From the NCBI GenBank assembly GCA_038502055.1, contig JAXRKN010000033.1, positions 1,674,001 through 1,738,000 of the forward strand: 64,000 nt of DNA, given 5' to 3'. The notes under the pieces are model-generated. The model searched no databases. It was not told where the DNA came from and worked only from the letters and a program-made list of their open reading frames with translations. The position numbers and the translations under genes are program-made. Positions 38,091 to 50,555 of the stretch are shown here, in pieces (the first letter of the stretch is position 1; every line of letters begins with the position of its first letter). The DNA is from Tanytarsus gracilentus (lineage: Eukaryota > Arthropoda > Insecta > Diptera > Chironomidae).

Positions 38091-38810
38091 GTAAGCGATG
38101 AGTTAAGTGTCGATCATATAAAATTCGCGGTGCGCTGTCGTTGACCTTAACTTGTTCCCTCTCAGCCCGCTGCTGTTACTGCCGCCAGTGTCTGTCAAAA
38201 TGTGCGGAAATGGTAGTGTGGAATCATAATTTATCATTTTCAAGCTGTCAAGTTGGCATTATAGCTTTTTTGTCGCAATCGTCTTGCGACACATGTTCAC
38301 GATATTATTTCATGAATTCATGTTGACTCTTGTTCTCTCCAAACGCACTGCTTTCCTTCTTGTTCTCGAAAAAAAACTCCATTCATTGCTCAATGTTCGA
38401 AATTAGCGATGATGAAATGAAAAATTTCTCGGCTCTTGTGTATCGGGCACATTTCTTGGAAATAATAATTCAAGTTAAGCGATTTTATGTTTCATTTGTG
38501 TTTATGAAAGAGTCGAGAGTCCGATAATAATAATAATATTTTACATGTGTCACTTTCCACGCGAGAAATAAGGCACAATGTGTATTTTATATTATGTATG
38601 ATCGGGAAGAAGACAAAACGATCCGCTAATGAGTCGCTTTTGTTTATGAGAAATATTTTTCGAGATAAGAAGATGAAGATCGTATGAAAGTCATTTGGAG
38701 ATGATGAAATAGGTTAATTTAATTAAGAAGTCACATGGCGGTGATTAGTTTATTTAAAACACGTGCTTTAATTTTTCTAATTCACAGCAAAACCCTTCCA
38801 GACAATCCTT

Positions 38811-38896
38811 GATTCTTGATAGGTAGGGATTGGTCCGCAATGTTTTTATTCATTTTTCATATAATATTGCACTAGTCCCGGTCCTACTCAAGATTC
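38811..38896 (+). ncRNA. mir-92b: miR-92b-like microRNA precursor
   Basis: The 3' arm carries the miR-92 family sequence TATTGCACTAGTCCCGG at 38865-38881 (mature about 38865-38886), with the family seed ATTGCAC. It matches Drosophila miR-92b through the CACTAGTCCCGG core and differs near the 3' end. The 5' arm (38821-38844, AGGTAGGGATTGGTCCGCAA) folds back on it: GGGATTGGT pairs with the ACTAGTCCC part and GCAAT with ATTGC, around a loop of about 20 nt. The outer stem GATTCTTGA (38811-38819) pairs with TCAAGATTC (38888-38896) with one mismatch. This is a typical pre-miRNA of about 86 nt. It is on the plus strand, 69 nt before a second family member and upstream of the plus-strand MADF gene that hosts miR-92 in Drosophila. 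Confidence 0.9.
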
Positions 38897-38962
38897 AGAA
38901 AGTGACACACTTGGAAGTGGTTTCGACATCGAAAAGTGAAGACGATCGAGAACAATGGTAGA

Positions 38963-39037
38963 CATACGCAGGTTGAGAAAGGTGCTTCAATGGCTTGATA
39001 CTTGTTCGCTATTGCACTTTTCCCGGCCTACGCAGTT
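38963..39037 (+). ncRNA. mir-92a: miR-92a-like microRNA precursor
   Basis: The 3' arm carries TATTGCACTTTTCCCGGCC at 39010-39028 (mature about 39010-39031). It has the miR-92 seed ATTGCAC and the CCCGGCCTA 3' part of miR-92a. Compared with fly miR-92a it has T for G at position 11. The 5' arm (38966-38994, with CAGGTTGAGAAAGGTGC then CAATGGC) pairs through GGTGC/GCACT and AGGTTG/CGGCCT with a small bulge. The loop is about 15 nt (CTTGATACTTGTTCG region). It is clustered with the miR-92b-like hairpin on the same strand and presumably comes from one primary transcript. Confidence 0.9.
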
Positions 39038-42000
39038 AACCACAATTCATCAAGGCGTGATCATCAACATCAATAGGATGCATGCGAAAAAAAATAAATA
39101 AATTACCATCCGACATAATTTTTACAGCCAACAATTTGCATAAATCTCTAAAAGTGGCAAATTCCATTTTGAAGTAATAAACTATTGAAAAAGAGAGTTT
39201 AGACGTCTTTCTCAGCAACAGCGTAAAAATTATGCACTTAACCTTTTTGCTAACCTCACATTTCATCACATCACCGTCGTCGTTCTGCTGTTTGGTATGT
39301 AAATGAATAATATAAGAAGAGATGCCAAGAATGATACAAATTTCTGCAGTTATTCCCTCCTCTGGAAGCGAGTCACTCTCTATCTGCAATTAGACTCTCT
39401 CTTGCTTTTGTGTACATTTCATTATTGTTGCGCGGAGCACTATGAATACATAAAAATGAAAGAAAAGCAAGGTGAGGGCATTTGAAGGTTTTTATTTCCT
39501 GGAAAATATTGCAAATTTAATTGAGAAAATATTTGCGGGAATTTCAAATCTCCTTCGTGAGTTTGCACAAAAATATAAGTTATACCGTTAGTTGCTCTTA
39601 AGCCTCTCTTTATTGTTAAGGCTGATGCCTTTTGTTTATGGATCATTGCAATTGCAATCTATAGCCTATTTGCAACAAATAGCGCAAAAAAATGTGCATC
39701 TCAGCAGTGGTGAAGAAGGTCAGAGTCAGAGAGTACAATTATTATTATTATTTTGCGCATTTCTACCTACGGTCAGATCATTTCTCACTCGAAAGAGATT
39801 CGATCGAGGGCTTCCATTAAATCTATTAAAACAATTCTTTTCGATTATTATTCATTTTCAAACCATCTCTCCATGCATCATTTATGGACTTTAATTAGAT
39901 AACAAAAAATTGCAATTTCTCTCCTCTTTTGAGAAATTGATGCTGAATATTCAGTTCAGATTACATCCACAGTCGCCCAGCGTGATAAATTAACTGCAAT
40001 TTTTCAAAATTATAAAAAAAGATTTGAATAAAAATTGAAAGATGAAATTTTGGTTTTAAATTTTTAAAAATTTCAGAACTTTTTTGATTCAAACAAAATT
40101 TCACACTGGGTGATCTTCATATCGAATCACAGAATAAAGAACGAAGGAGAAAGAAGAAAAGTTTTGAGTTCAGCATAAATGAGTCGAGTGCTGATATCGC
40201 AGTTGAGATAATGTACACAATCTATATTCTATATACCGCCATCCAGTCAGCGCCGCAGAAGAGATGTGGATATAAATTGCAAATACCAGCATCATATTGC
40301 ATTTTTCCATAGTGTACCGTTTTCGAGTATTGCAAAGGCGTTGAAAGTGCACGCTGACGAGAACGAACGTTAAGTTCTCCTCGAGAATTTTGTTTATGAT
40401 TATTCAATAATGGATCAAAGCAATGAAATAAGAAGAAGGCAAGGGCGAGGCTCGAGTGGAAGTACACGATAAATTCAAAGCTTTGTGCTATATCGTCTTA
40501 CCTTGTTGTCTGTGTAATCAATAGGATAATGGGTGCTGATGATTGCGCAATAATTTTTTGCTTAAGATTTCCTCGCTGTGAGCACGTAACAAAAGAATTA
40601 GGGGTGGGACTCGTTAACAATATTTTTAATCCAGCATTTAATTTATAAATTTTTAAAAATTAAATATTAATTAAAAAAGTGTCGAGTCTCGTTAATTTTT
40701 TAGAACGCCAGCTAATGTTGATTCTAACTGACACACGATCGTTTGTTAATTAAATTGAAGCTCCCTCTCCCTCTGCGAATGGAGGTCATCTTAGATGGTC
40801 GTTAAAATTTCTTCCTTCAAACCATCACGCACCAAATGTACTTTAAACAAATTGTCATCCTAGGGTGTGTTGATGTCGCTTGATGTTTCATTAAAAACTT
40901 ATTTTTTCTCGCTATTTTATGATCCAACCGTGCACTACGCGCTGATGACGTGATATAAAGTGAAGGAGGTCATTGCTGCTTTTGTTGCGAAGAGAAATTT
41001 TGTTCTTAAATCTGTTTGTAAAATATGCGACATTAAGACGATTCTAATCAATATCCATGTGTATGCACTACAATAATATATATATAAAAGGCGACGATTT
41101 ACGATCTCGAGAGCATTGAGCTCTCAAATGCAAATTTCGCATCATCCCGTTGTAGCCTTTTTTGTTGCGGCCTATAATAATAACTCTAGATGGCATTCAG
41201 AGCTCATTCTTTTTTTTTATTAAAATGGTACTGAATGTGGCATTTGCAAATGTGTAGTTTGGTTTGATTAAGTTATGTGATCGGAATTAAATTTGTATCT
41301 AGAGAGAAAAAGAGTTTCGTGGGATGGAAACTAAAACAGTAGAAAATAAATGTGGATTTAAAAATCTTTATGCACAGCTTTACTTTTAATGCAAAGTTTT
41401 TTTTATAAATTTTATAAATTCAACAATTTTTACATCATGATATCATGTTAAAAAATTAAAATTGAATGAGATTCAAATCGTTTTAAACTTTATATTGTTT
41501 TAATTAAAAAATTTATATAAAATTCTCAAATGAGAGAATCGATCACGGAATTAATTTCTTTTCCTATCAATTTCTATCTAATATGAACACAATCCGCATA
41601 TTGTATTTAAGACTGAATGAGAACAATTTCCTAGAAAAAAAGGCATCGCAGCTTAAGAGCAATTGCATTAAGTTAATTTCGAAATAAATTGAGTTGAACT
41701 TCACTGCGAGTCAAGATCAGCAGCTATAAAAATATGCGAGCGCATAGTACACAATGCAGCCGCGATTGCAATTCTTGTGCACACAAAATTGAGACAACCT
41801 GAGGTATGCTGTTGGCTCTCCGTCTCATTCGGCTGTTGCTGTTTTATATTGTTGTGCGGCAAAAAAGAAGAAGAATGTTTTAACTGTAAAACGAAATCGC
41901 TTTCGAATGAGATTTCTTCTAGCTGTTGACGACCGAGAAGAATTATGACACGATGAGATCGCATTATGAGTGAGTGTACGGTAGAAAAATTACTCGATTC

Positions 42001-42416
42001 AAATTATCGCTTACCGCGGAAATATGATTAATGCCTTCACCTCAGAGATTTATCATTGACTACCATTGAAGAGTGTCGCCGCCGATGATCACTTGCACCT
42101 TCTTTCACACTGATCACTCACTGTGTTGGATGATGGGATTTTTTGTGCTGAAAAATTGCATGAAAGTGAAGATGAGAAATTTAAAATTATAAAACTATTT
42201 TTTTAAATAAGTTTTTAACTTTATTTAAATTTATTACCATCAACATCACTCACAAACCATTATTTTAAAAATATTGCAAATTACAGTCAGTGACGAAACG
42301 GCTCGCGACACACGGATGACAACGGGAACGATTTATACAATTTCAATTTATATTTTTAATTAAAATGTTTTACACACTGCACTGACTAATGGAATATCAT
42401 TTATTTTTGTTCGCAG

Positions 42417-42451
42417 TCAGTAGGAAGATAATGTCAGTCATGAAGTGGAAC
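42417..42451 (+). other. 35-nt exon-like element downstream of the miR-92 pair
   Basis: Acceptor TTATTTTTGTTCGCAG and donor GGAAC/GTGAGC bound 35 nt that contain two in-frame ATGs (ATGTCAGTCATGAAG). Candidate 5' exon of jigr1. The donor is moderate and there is no homology support. Confidence 0.25.
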
Positions 42452-43001
42452 GTGAGCTGCGATCACAATTTTTTTTTATATTTTGTCCTGCCCCATCGAC
42501 AGACAAAAGGAATCTCCTCTATCGCATAATTGAACGCCTAGTGCTGGCTGGCTGGCATGTGGTGAGTCGTTGTTTATTATTTTGCATTAAAATACTTTTT
42601 CCTCTTATCGCTCATCGAATGCCAATTGAAACATAAATTTTTGTATGAAATATTTTAATGCTCTTCACTCAATTTGAGTGCTAAAGTGGTGGAAAGTCGT
42701 TAACAACAAATCATTCGATGATAAGGGCAGAGAAAAAATTAAAACACACACTAACATGATCGTAAAACTTTATTAAGAAGGATTAAAAATGATTTTTTTT
42801 CGATTTTTTTATGTCGCTGGCGAGTCAAGTGACTGTAAAATGTCCAACGATACGGAAAAAATTGTCAGTAAAAGAAATTCGATAGTCGTTTGCCAATAAT
42901 AGAGTCATAAAAATGAACACAATCTGGCTATTTTCGATCGAGACCAAAAGGCAGGAAGTTATGGGAAATTTTATGTAATCGCGGTCTGAGACATGCTGAA
43001 G

Positions 43002-43208
43002 TTTAATTCAATTTTATTGTTAAGAGTTTTAAAAAAAATTAAAAAATATTTTGGTGTTTTTTCTTTTTTAATATCTTCCTTTTCGTCTAAATTTGGGGGT
43101 GGTGGGTTGGGGGAAATGCTCTGGTTCGGGCAGGGGGTTGGGAATTTTTGTGAATTTAATTCAATTTTATTGTTAAGAGTTTTAAAAAAAAATTAAAAAA
43201 TATTTTGG
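43002..43208. repeat. 53-bp direct duplication flanking a G-rich insert
   Basis: Copy 1 is at 43002-43054 and copy 2 at 43155-43208. They are identical except for one extra A in a homopolymer (start TTTAATTCAATTTTATTG, end AAATATTTTGG). The 100 bp between contain six G runs of 3-5 at 43095-43142, the only such block seen in the window. Confidence 0.9.
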
Positions 43209-46200
43209 AAGAAAAATGTCTATTATAAATTCAATATTTAGGATTCGAACCTAATTTTTGTCAGTAAATTAAATAATTTTTTTACACTCGACATATTTTT
43301 CGCTCAAATCATTTTTCACATTTTTTTTTCAAAGAGAAATATTTTTATTTTTATTCATACAAGCACACACACACTCACAATAAATAATCGATTGAGCATG
43401 TTCATTGATCTTAACGGTTTTTCTCTTATCCGTGCCAATAAAAATCGCGCAATTTTCGGTAATTGTCAAAACAACATTCACAAAGAGAGATGCACCATCG
43501 AATCCATGTATGGAATGAAAAATGAAAAATGAATCGCGGACTGTAAAAAGATATCGAGAAGAAAAAAACATTTAATGATGGAATTTTATGAGAATGGTTA
43601 AAAAATGATCACCAACTTTTGTCCATTCTTTTGTTCATCAGTTCCTTTTTTTCGGATGATTTACTTTTATAAACTCGCATGACGAGAATATCAAATGACC
43701 CCGCACAACAATTAAATCCATCATCGTCGCTTCTGTTGATGCTTCTGAAAAAAAAAACGAGTGAGAGACGACAATGATGATTTTTACTTGATAAATTGTG
43801 AAGCTTGGCCTTGAAGAATATTTATTATGAAGGCAATTTTTAAATGTCCAGTTTTTGATCAAAAAATGCACGCAGAAATGTTAAATTTTTTAAACCAGAA
43901 GAATTCAAGTTCAAATTTTATTTTAGTCAGTTGAGAAATGTTAAATTAAAAGTTTCAAAAGATCGTTAAATTTTTTCAACAAAAAATCTCAAATTGCGTT
44001 AAAACGATTCAGTTTCTGATTAGAAATGCACGATGATGAATTTGTGTCTATCAATCGAATTTATCGTCGTTATAGAATGCGAGCAAAAGCGACGACGACT
44101 GAGCTTTTTGTGTAATTTCCGCACGAAACAAGTTTTTTCACTGATCGCGACGCGTTGTGTGTCATGCCGGTCTCTCTTTCTCCATCGCCAACTATTGTGG
44201 CGGAAAGGATGAAGGCAAAGTTACTGCAGACAGATTATTATATCAGATATTGTGTGTATGAGTGGATATGAATGATTAATAAATCAAAATATCATGTCGA
44301 GAGGCGATTTTCAGTGAGATCGTTTCCGCGAAGGCATCAGACGCCGTAATCTGACGCTCTGAATCGGATCTGATTGAATATTTATGCGATCGTGATCTAT
44401 CAATTTGAGAATTAATTAAACACAAAAGTCAATTAGATTGTAAGACTTTGTGTAAATTTTATTTATTAAAAAAGCATAAAAAATTTAACGGACAAAATAT
44501 TTTCGAAAAATAAAATATGTTAAGATTCATGGATCAAAAAGATTTAGTTAAATAAACATTTTAAATTTTAATAAAAATTAAAGTTTTTTATCCGTTATAA
44601 ATTTAAATTTTTCAAACCTAGCCCCATGCCCACCCATGTCTCACGTTTATAATTGTCGTTAACCGCATAGGATGGAATGCAAATTGAATTACTGGCAAAT
44701 AAAATTAATTAAGTGCACTTTACAACCACTTGTTTTGCTTACAATTTTATGGTTTAGTAAATGTTTTATTCTTTTACATGTTCTGCAGAAAAAAAATAGT
44801 AAAATGAGAGAAGACATATTTGCTGCCAGGCTACCATCTCGAAAAACGTAAATTTCTCTTGGCTCTCGATTAATTGGCAGTCTTGGTTGCATAAATTATA
44901 AATTATCGAGCGACAAATGGCAATTAGAAGAAGCCACGCCGGCAGTTAAAATAGAATTTTTTACAATCATTTAAATACACTCAGTTTGTAGTTAACTTGA
45001 ACATATAACAAAGAATGGAGAAAAAATCTCTTTATGGAAATTGGTCGAAGGTCTTCTCCTCTCTGTGTATGGAGTGCCGCGGAATGTATTGTTAGGGTGG
45101 ACAATTGAAATGCCGATGCGGAAATAATTTTAAACTCAGCACAAAATGCCGTTAATAAAGATTTTCATGCTTAATTTTACGTAAATTTTTCGGATGTGCT
45201 CGCATTAGAGTTGGTGCTCGAGAACCTCACAAATGTTTTTTCTAATATCTCCAAAATTTCCCGCAAAATAAATTCAACTCAACAGAGTCGTGTGTGGGCG
45301 AGTGAATTGCAGTTATGAATGTCATCATCATCATCTTCCATTGCAAAATTCTTCCACGTACTCATATGTCTCGTCATGGATCTCATATTTCATAAATGGC
45401 TTGGCACTAAAAGAGTGTCAAATTAAGGAGAGATTTATCATTTAAAAATCCATTGTTCATGCGATTATTTGCAATGCAGAGTTTTTCAATTAGAATGTTA
45501 GCGGAGTCACAAGGCGGTCAGTGATTCGAGAAATGGGTGTAGTTTGAAAGTAAGGGAACAGCATTTTTTAATTATACCTTGAGTCATATTAATTTACATG
45601 ACAAATGTACAGCCCTCAAATAATTTCTCATATCACTCACTTTAATTACCGACAGTTGTAAGATTATGAACACTAAAAGTGTGGAAGTGACTACGACGGC
45701 TTTATGAAGCTCCAAAAAGTTACGCCGAATTGCCATGGCCTTTTTATCTTGATTGATGGTCATTCTTAAGCTAATAAATTTTTTCAAAGTTGAACATGAT
45801 GTAATTGTAATGACTGCAATAATTCTTCCACCAACTCTTATCATAATTTTTCGCTCGCTACCTTCATCAGGGCATAAGAATATTTATTGTGCTTCTTTTC
45901 TTTTACGTTATGTATATTTATGAAGACATGCGAGCGTTCAATGACTAATAAAAATCAAATAAAAAATGCAAATGGTCATTCCGAGTGATGATTTTTCAGG
46001 TTTTATTAATTTTTTTTATATTTTTTGATCATCATGGTGTGAGCCACCATCGAAAAATAAAATATTAAACTTACTCGACTGGCCATTGAACTTATTCTTC
46101 TTCTTTGCTTCAAGCACTGATCGACACATTAAAAAAAGCAATAACAATAATATTTCATACAAACATGTTGGGTCATTTAATTCAATTTTAATGAACCTTT

Positions 46201-46677
46201 TGTCGGCTCATTACTTAATGGTGAAGAATTAAAAGTTTTAGCAACTAATTTCTATTCGCGAAAAAAAATTGAAAAAAGTTCTCGTCATGCGACAGGAGAA
46301 AATTGTAAAATGTGAGAGTAAAAAAAGAAGAGCGTACGATCGTGATAGACAAAGAGGTGTTGGACGCACAACTGGACGTCGTCTCTCGTTGATCTGATCT
46401 TGAATGAATTTTATTTTGTATACTTAAAGTCCGATGTCACTGAATTAATTTCAATTTCATTTTCTAAGCCTCTGTGACCTCGTAAAAATTGAAAAATATA
46501 AATGAAATTTTTTGTTTAAATTAATTTTTATGTTAGGGTGAAAGACATTAAGTTGGACTCATTTGTTGAAAAAATTAAAATTTAAACAAAAAGTTCGAAT
46601 TGTTTACATAACTCACAAAAAAACCCTGAAAGCTAAAAAAATTAATTGCACAATTATCATTTGCCCTATACAAGAAT

Positions 46678-46695
46678 CATCATCATCATCATCAT
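46678..46695. repeat. (CAT)6 trinucleotide repeat
   Basis: Six perfect CAT units followed by CG. The minus-strand Asp-run open frame here is a by-product of the repeat. Confidence 0.9.
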
Positions 46696-48310
46696 CGCAT
46701 CCAACAACGTCAGACAATTTAATTCCAATCTCTTTAAACTTTAAATTCGTTTTATTGCTCTTAAACGAGGGAATTCGGTTCGCGTGTAATTTTATCAAAT
46801 GACGATTAATCGAGACGCAAAACGATAATAATATTTTGAATATCTTGCTATCGCTCGTGTGTATGTGCATGCGCCTCTCGAAGTCGAGAGCGTTAACGGT
46901 AAATTTATAAAAATGAAATGAAGCAATATAATTTTATATTTTTGGCTCATAAAACAGTGGATTGTGGGTCAGATGAAAAGTTAGGTAAAATATGAATCTA
47001 AATTTTAGATTTTTAAATAAAATTTTAATATTTAAAAAAAATTAAATTTGAAACATTTCTACAAAACTTTTACTCTGCACCCCAACATAAATTTATGCAT
47101 CACAAAATTTCCATAAACTCAACCCCTCTCGAGAGTTTGCGAGAGAGACAAAAAATTTAATAATAAATTCTTTAAATTTTAAATTTTTGAGCGTCACTAA
47201 ACCCTCAAATTCTCCCTCCTTAAAATCGATTTTTCCATTTTACGTTTTTAATATAAAAATAATATGGGTGAGTGAGTGAGCAGAGAGATATTAAATGAGA
47301 CTTTGGCAGACTGTATTTGTTAGCATATAAAATAAAATATTTCTTAGTTATGACGAATAAAAAAAATTTTACATTTTGGTTGAAAACGAGAGAAAAGAGA
47401 AAAGAAATGAATAAAATGAAGAAGAATTCAATGGAAAGCTTCTTAAGAGTTCGCAGTTGAATTAGTTTTAAGTATAAAATATGCAAAGCAAAATACGAGT
47501 CGAGAGACGAAACTATCAGCAACACAAAGTGTACATAAACCCCCTTAAAAATTATATAAATGGGAAGCGAACAATAAAAAATAATCCAAAAAAGCAAAAC
47601 AAAAAGTTTTAAAAATTATTTTTATATTTTTCTTTCTCTCTCACACACTCGGGCTGAGAACCACAGTCATGATTTCCACACAAACACATAGGCATGCGCA
47701 TAACAATCCATAACATTATTGTTCGGCACTTTTTCTTATTTAAAAAATTAAAAATTCTTTATATTGTAAGAGAAAAAAGAGAGTAAAACCCGAGTGAGAG
47801 CATATCGTGCGGAGCAGCTCTCATATCGACTCTAATACAAGTTTGATTTAGAATAATTTTCAAGCTAAATACATAAGTATAAAAATTTTCTTAATAATTT
47901 AAATATACGAGAGCATGACACACAAAGCAGTCAGTCCCCTGCATGCAGCATAAAATTTAAACATACACACTAAAAACTACAATATTTAAAACATCTGCAC
48001 TCGATGAAGAAGAAGAAGAAGTGAGAAAGAAAAATCTATGAATGTAGTTCCATCTACAACAACAACTAAACTAAACCAGCATAATCACCTTAAAATATTT
48101 CTTTCTTATTTAATAATTTTTAATGGCCATACATAAGGAAAATACATAAAATTATTTTTTCTTCTTCGCTGCTGTAGAGTTTGAGATCGGAAAGAAATAA
48201 CAGAGAAAAGAAACCATAAAATAATAACTTTTTTGAGTCTTTCATATCTTTTTTTTGAAGCATTATTCTCTCACCAATACACGCGCACGTATACACGACC
48301 GGACGGAGAG

Positions 48311-48603
48311 CTATAAAATAAAGTTTAAATATAAAAATAAATAAAAATCGTAATTTACTCGAGTCGAGGAGCTGAGACAGTGTGCGTTGGGTTGAATAAA
48401 TATACAGAGCTCGGCGCGCTTAGTGAGAAAGAGAGAGAAAGAATAAAAAAATCCGAAGTCTCTGAATTTTTAAGACATTTTCTACAGAATATTAAAAAAC
48501 TTTGTTTGAAATAGTCGTGTTTTTAACTTTAAATCGTGTGGCTCTGTGTGTGAAAAAGAGAGAGAGCGAGCATAAAGAAAAAAATAAATTTTTTTTAATT
48601 TAG
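48311..48603 (+). promoter_or_regulatory. Possible proximal promoter or leader region of jigr1
   Basis: Contains a TATA-like CTATAAAATA (about 48312), GA-rich runs, and at its end a pyrimidine-rich acceptor (TTTTTTTTAATTTAG, ending 48603) that would open the exon carrying the start codon. Whether transcription begins here or only distally cannot be told from the sequence. Confidence 0.3.
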
Positions 48604-48912
48604 TTCATTTTGCTTCACTGTGGAATATAGTAGCAGAGTTGCAGGGGATCCCACGTTGTTGTGACATTTAACATAATTCTCACTCAGCAACGTTGTTGTT
48701 GTTGTTATTGCCGCACGCCGCACATATTCACTCATTGTCGACGACACCACTGAGGCAATGATATAAAGTAAAGAAGAGAGCGCGAGAGAGGAAAGCAAAA
48801 AAAAAACAAATAAATCTAATTATCGAGTGCAACTTGCAACCTTCGCATTAAATTTTTAAAAAAATTATTTAAAAATTCAACCTACAAAGTGGATACCCTA
48901 ATAGTTGATTAT

Positions 48913-50555
48913 ATGAATGAGATAAAGCAACAACAGCAATACTACAATATGGTAAATATGATGTAGGCTTAAAAACATCCTTCAAAAACTTTGAATTTCT
49001 TGGAAATGTTAAAGACAAGAAAGCGTGGTTATTCTGAAGGTGCTTAGGATATGGTTAAAGCTTCTCTCTTTCATCTATAATTAGATAAACGCAAGTAAGT
49101 TTGGAGATTTGGATGTCAACTTGATCACACTCTATGCTCGTACGCCGGCTTTGTATGATAAACGTAATCCTTTCTACAAAGATAAACAGTATTCAGAGCG
49201 AGCATGGAACGACATCGCTATGAAGCTTGGCTACAAAGGTGAGAGTGAGTTGCGTTCTAATATAGTAAAGATTTCACTTCTTAAGAATGTCACTGAAGTA
49301 AATTAAAGAATAACAGGTCCTCGAAAACTTTTGGGATGTTAAAGTTAGGTAGTTTTAAAACTTTTGACTATATCAAATTGAGAGAGTGAAAATTTACTCT
49401 CTCACTAATACAGATGGAAATAAAATTTAGAGAAGGTTAAGTCCTAGATTATTAAAATTTCGACTGTAAAATTGTTGAATAATTAATTTTAAATTTTTCG
49501 CAAAATAATTTTCTATTTCAATACTTGAATTTTACTATGCATACAATCAAACAATTTAAATAAATAATTATTCATAAACTTTTATGAATGTATTAGTAAG
49601 CTCTCGCTCACAAAGGTTTTGGACCAGACGGATCAAAAATTTTATAATTATTATGGACATTCTTAAGAACTTAACCTTAGATATGAAAATTAAATGAAAA
49701 CTTTTAAACTTCCAGTTGAGATCCTAAAAGATCGAATGCTTCAGCTTCGCAATCGCTATAATCTCGAAAAAAGGAAACTTGAGAGTCAGCGATCGGAAGC
49801 ACTTCCAAATCCAAAATCGCCTTGGCCACTGTACAAATATCTGCTCTTCTTCGACGGTCATATCAAGCAACGACGCTCTTATAAGATGCTCAGGAAAATC
49901 CAAGAAGCAGAAACGCACGAGAAACGTGAACATCGCGGAGAGTCGATGTTGAGTCAGGCAAATTCTTCCGCTAATGAGAGCATGCATGGTGACATGTCAA
50001 TGCTTTCGAGTTTCATGCATGCCAACAGCGAGATTAAGAACGAAGACGATTCTGATGATCTCGATATGGTCGAAGCCATTCCAATACTCAACGAGAACTC
50101 TTCCGATAATCAGATGTGAGTGTGAACATTTTAAATTTGCGAGGGAATTAAGTTGGGGAGTTTTATAAATTACGACAGTTGTTCTTAGTCTTTTTTTAAC
50201 CTCAAATTTTTCATTGCATCCATCTAGATCGTTTAATTTCAATAATGCCAATGGTGCCAAAAATGGAAACGACGCCGGTTCGACATCGTCAACTTTCAAC
50301 AAGTCGGGTGACAATTTGAATTTATCAAACGGAGGCCCACCACAAATGACGATGATACCGCAACATCCATATGCGGCGACCACTACCTCACAGTCTTACG
50401 ATAGCTTCGCTAATCTCGATAAGAAGTTCAACAAATACAATGCATTCGGACAGTTCATCGCAGCTTCATTGGCAGACCTTTCGGATGAAAAGGCTCTCGA
50501 CGTTATGCAAAGGATAACTATGGAAATTTTTGCATCACAACGCGATCTAAATTAA
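48913..50555 (+). CDS. jigr1: MADF-BESS transcription factor, jigr1 orthologue
   Basis: DNA-binding regulator with an N-terminal MADF (Myb/SANT-like, Adf-1) domain and a C-terminal BESS motif for protein interaction. Four coding exons: 48913..48951, 49085..49238, 49716..50115 and 50228..50555; all GT-AG and in frame; 306 residues. MADF covers about residues 20-112: LITLYARTPALYDKRNPFY, AWNDIAMKLGY, then across the exon join ILKDRMLQLRNRYNLEKRK, and WPLYKYLLFFDGHI. An acidic linker (NEDDSDDLDMVE) and an Asn/Ser/Gly-rich part follow. BESS is the last 36-40 residues (FGQFIAASLADLSDEKALDV). Choice of jigr1 over other MADF paralogues rests on the miR-92 pair on the same strand upstream, as in Drosophila. 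The first coding exon (13 codons, Gln-rich) may be preceded by long non-coding exons. Confidence 0.85.

Larger units (their letters stand above)
39038..48603. other. Long non-coding stretch, probable jigr1 intron
   Basis: About 9.5 kb with no recognised protein on either strand. Contains the duplicated 53-bp element with a G-rich insert (43002-43208), a T-loop-like 11-mer (43241-43251), a (CAT)6 run (46678-46695) and one exon-like element (42417-42451). Minus-strand donor-like sites near 40503 and 42013 were seen but have no convincing exon. Confidence 0.45.

Noticed and set aside
39036..39389. 117-codon minus-strand open frame just after the miR-92a hairpin
   Set aside because: No domain, no homologue I recognise, low-complexity composition, and it begins at the edge of the hairpin; chance open frame.
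43241..43251. tRNA gene suggested by a B-box match
   Set aside because: No A box, acceptor stem or anticodon arm can be built around this or the two other copies.
47220..47597. 125-codon minus-strand open frame rich in Phe, Ile and Leu
   Set aside because: Hydrophobicity follows from AT-rich plus-strand A runs; no family match.
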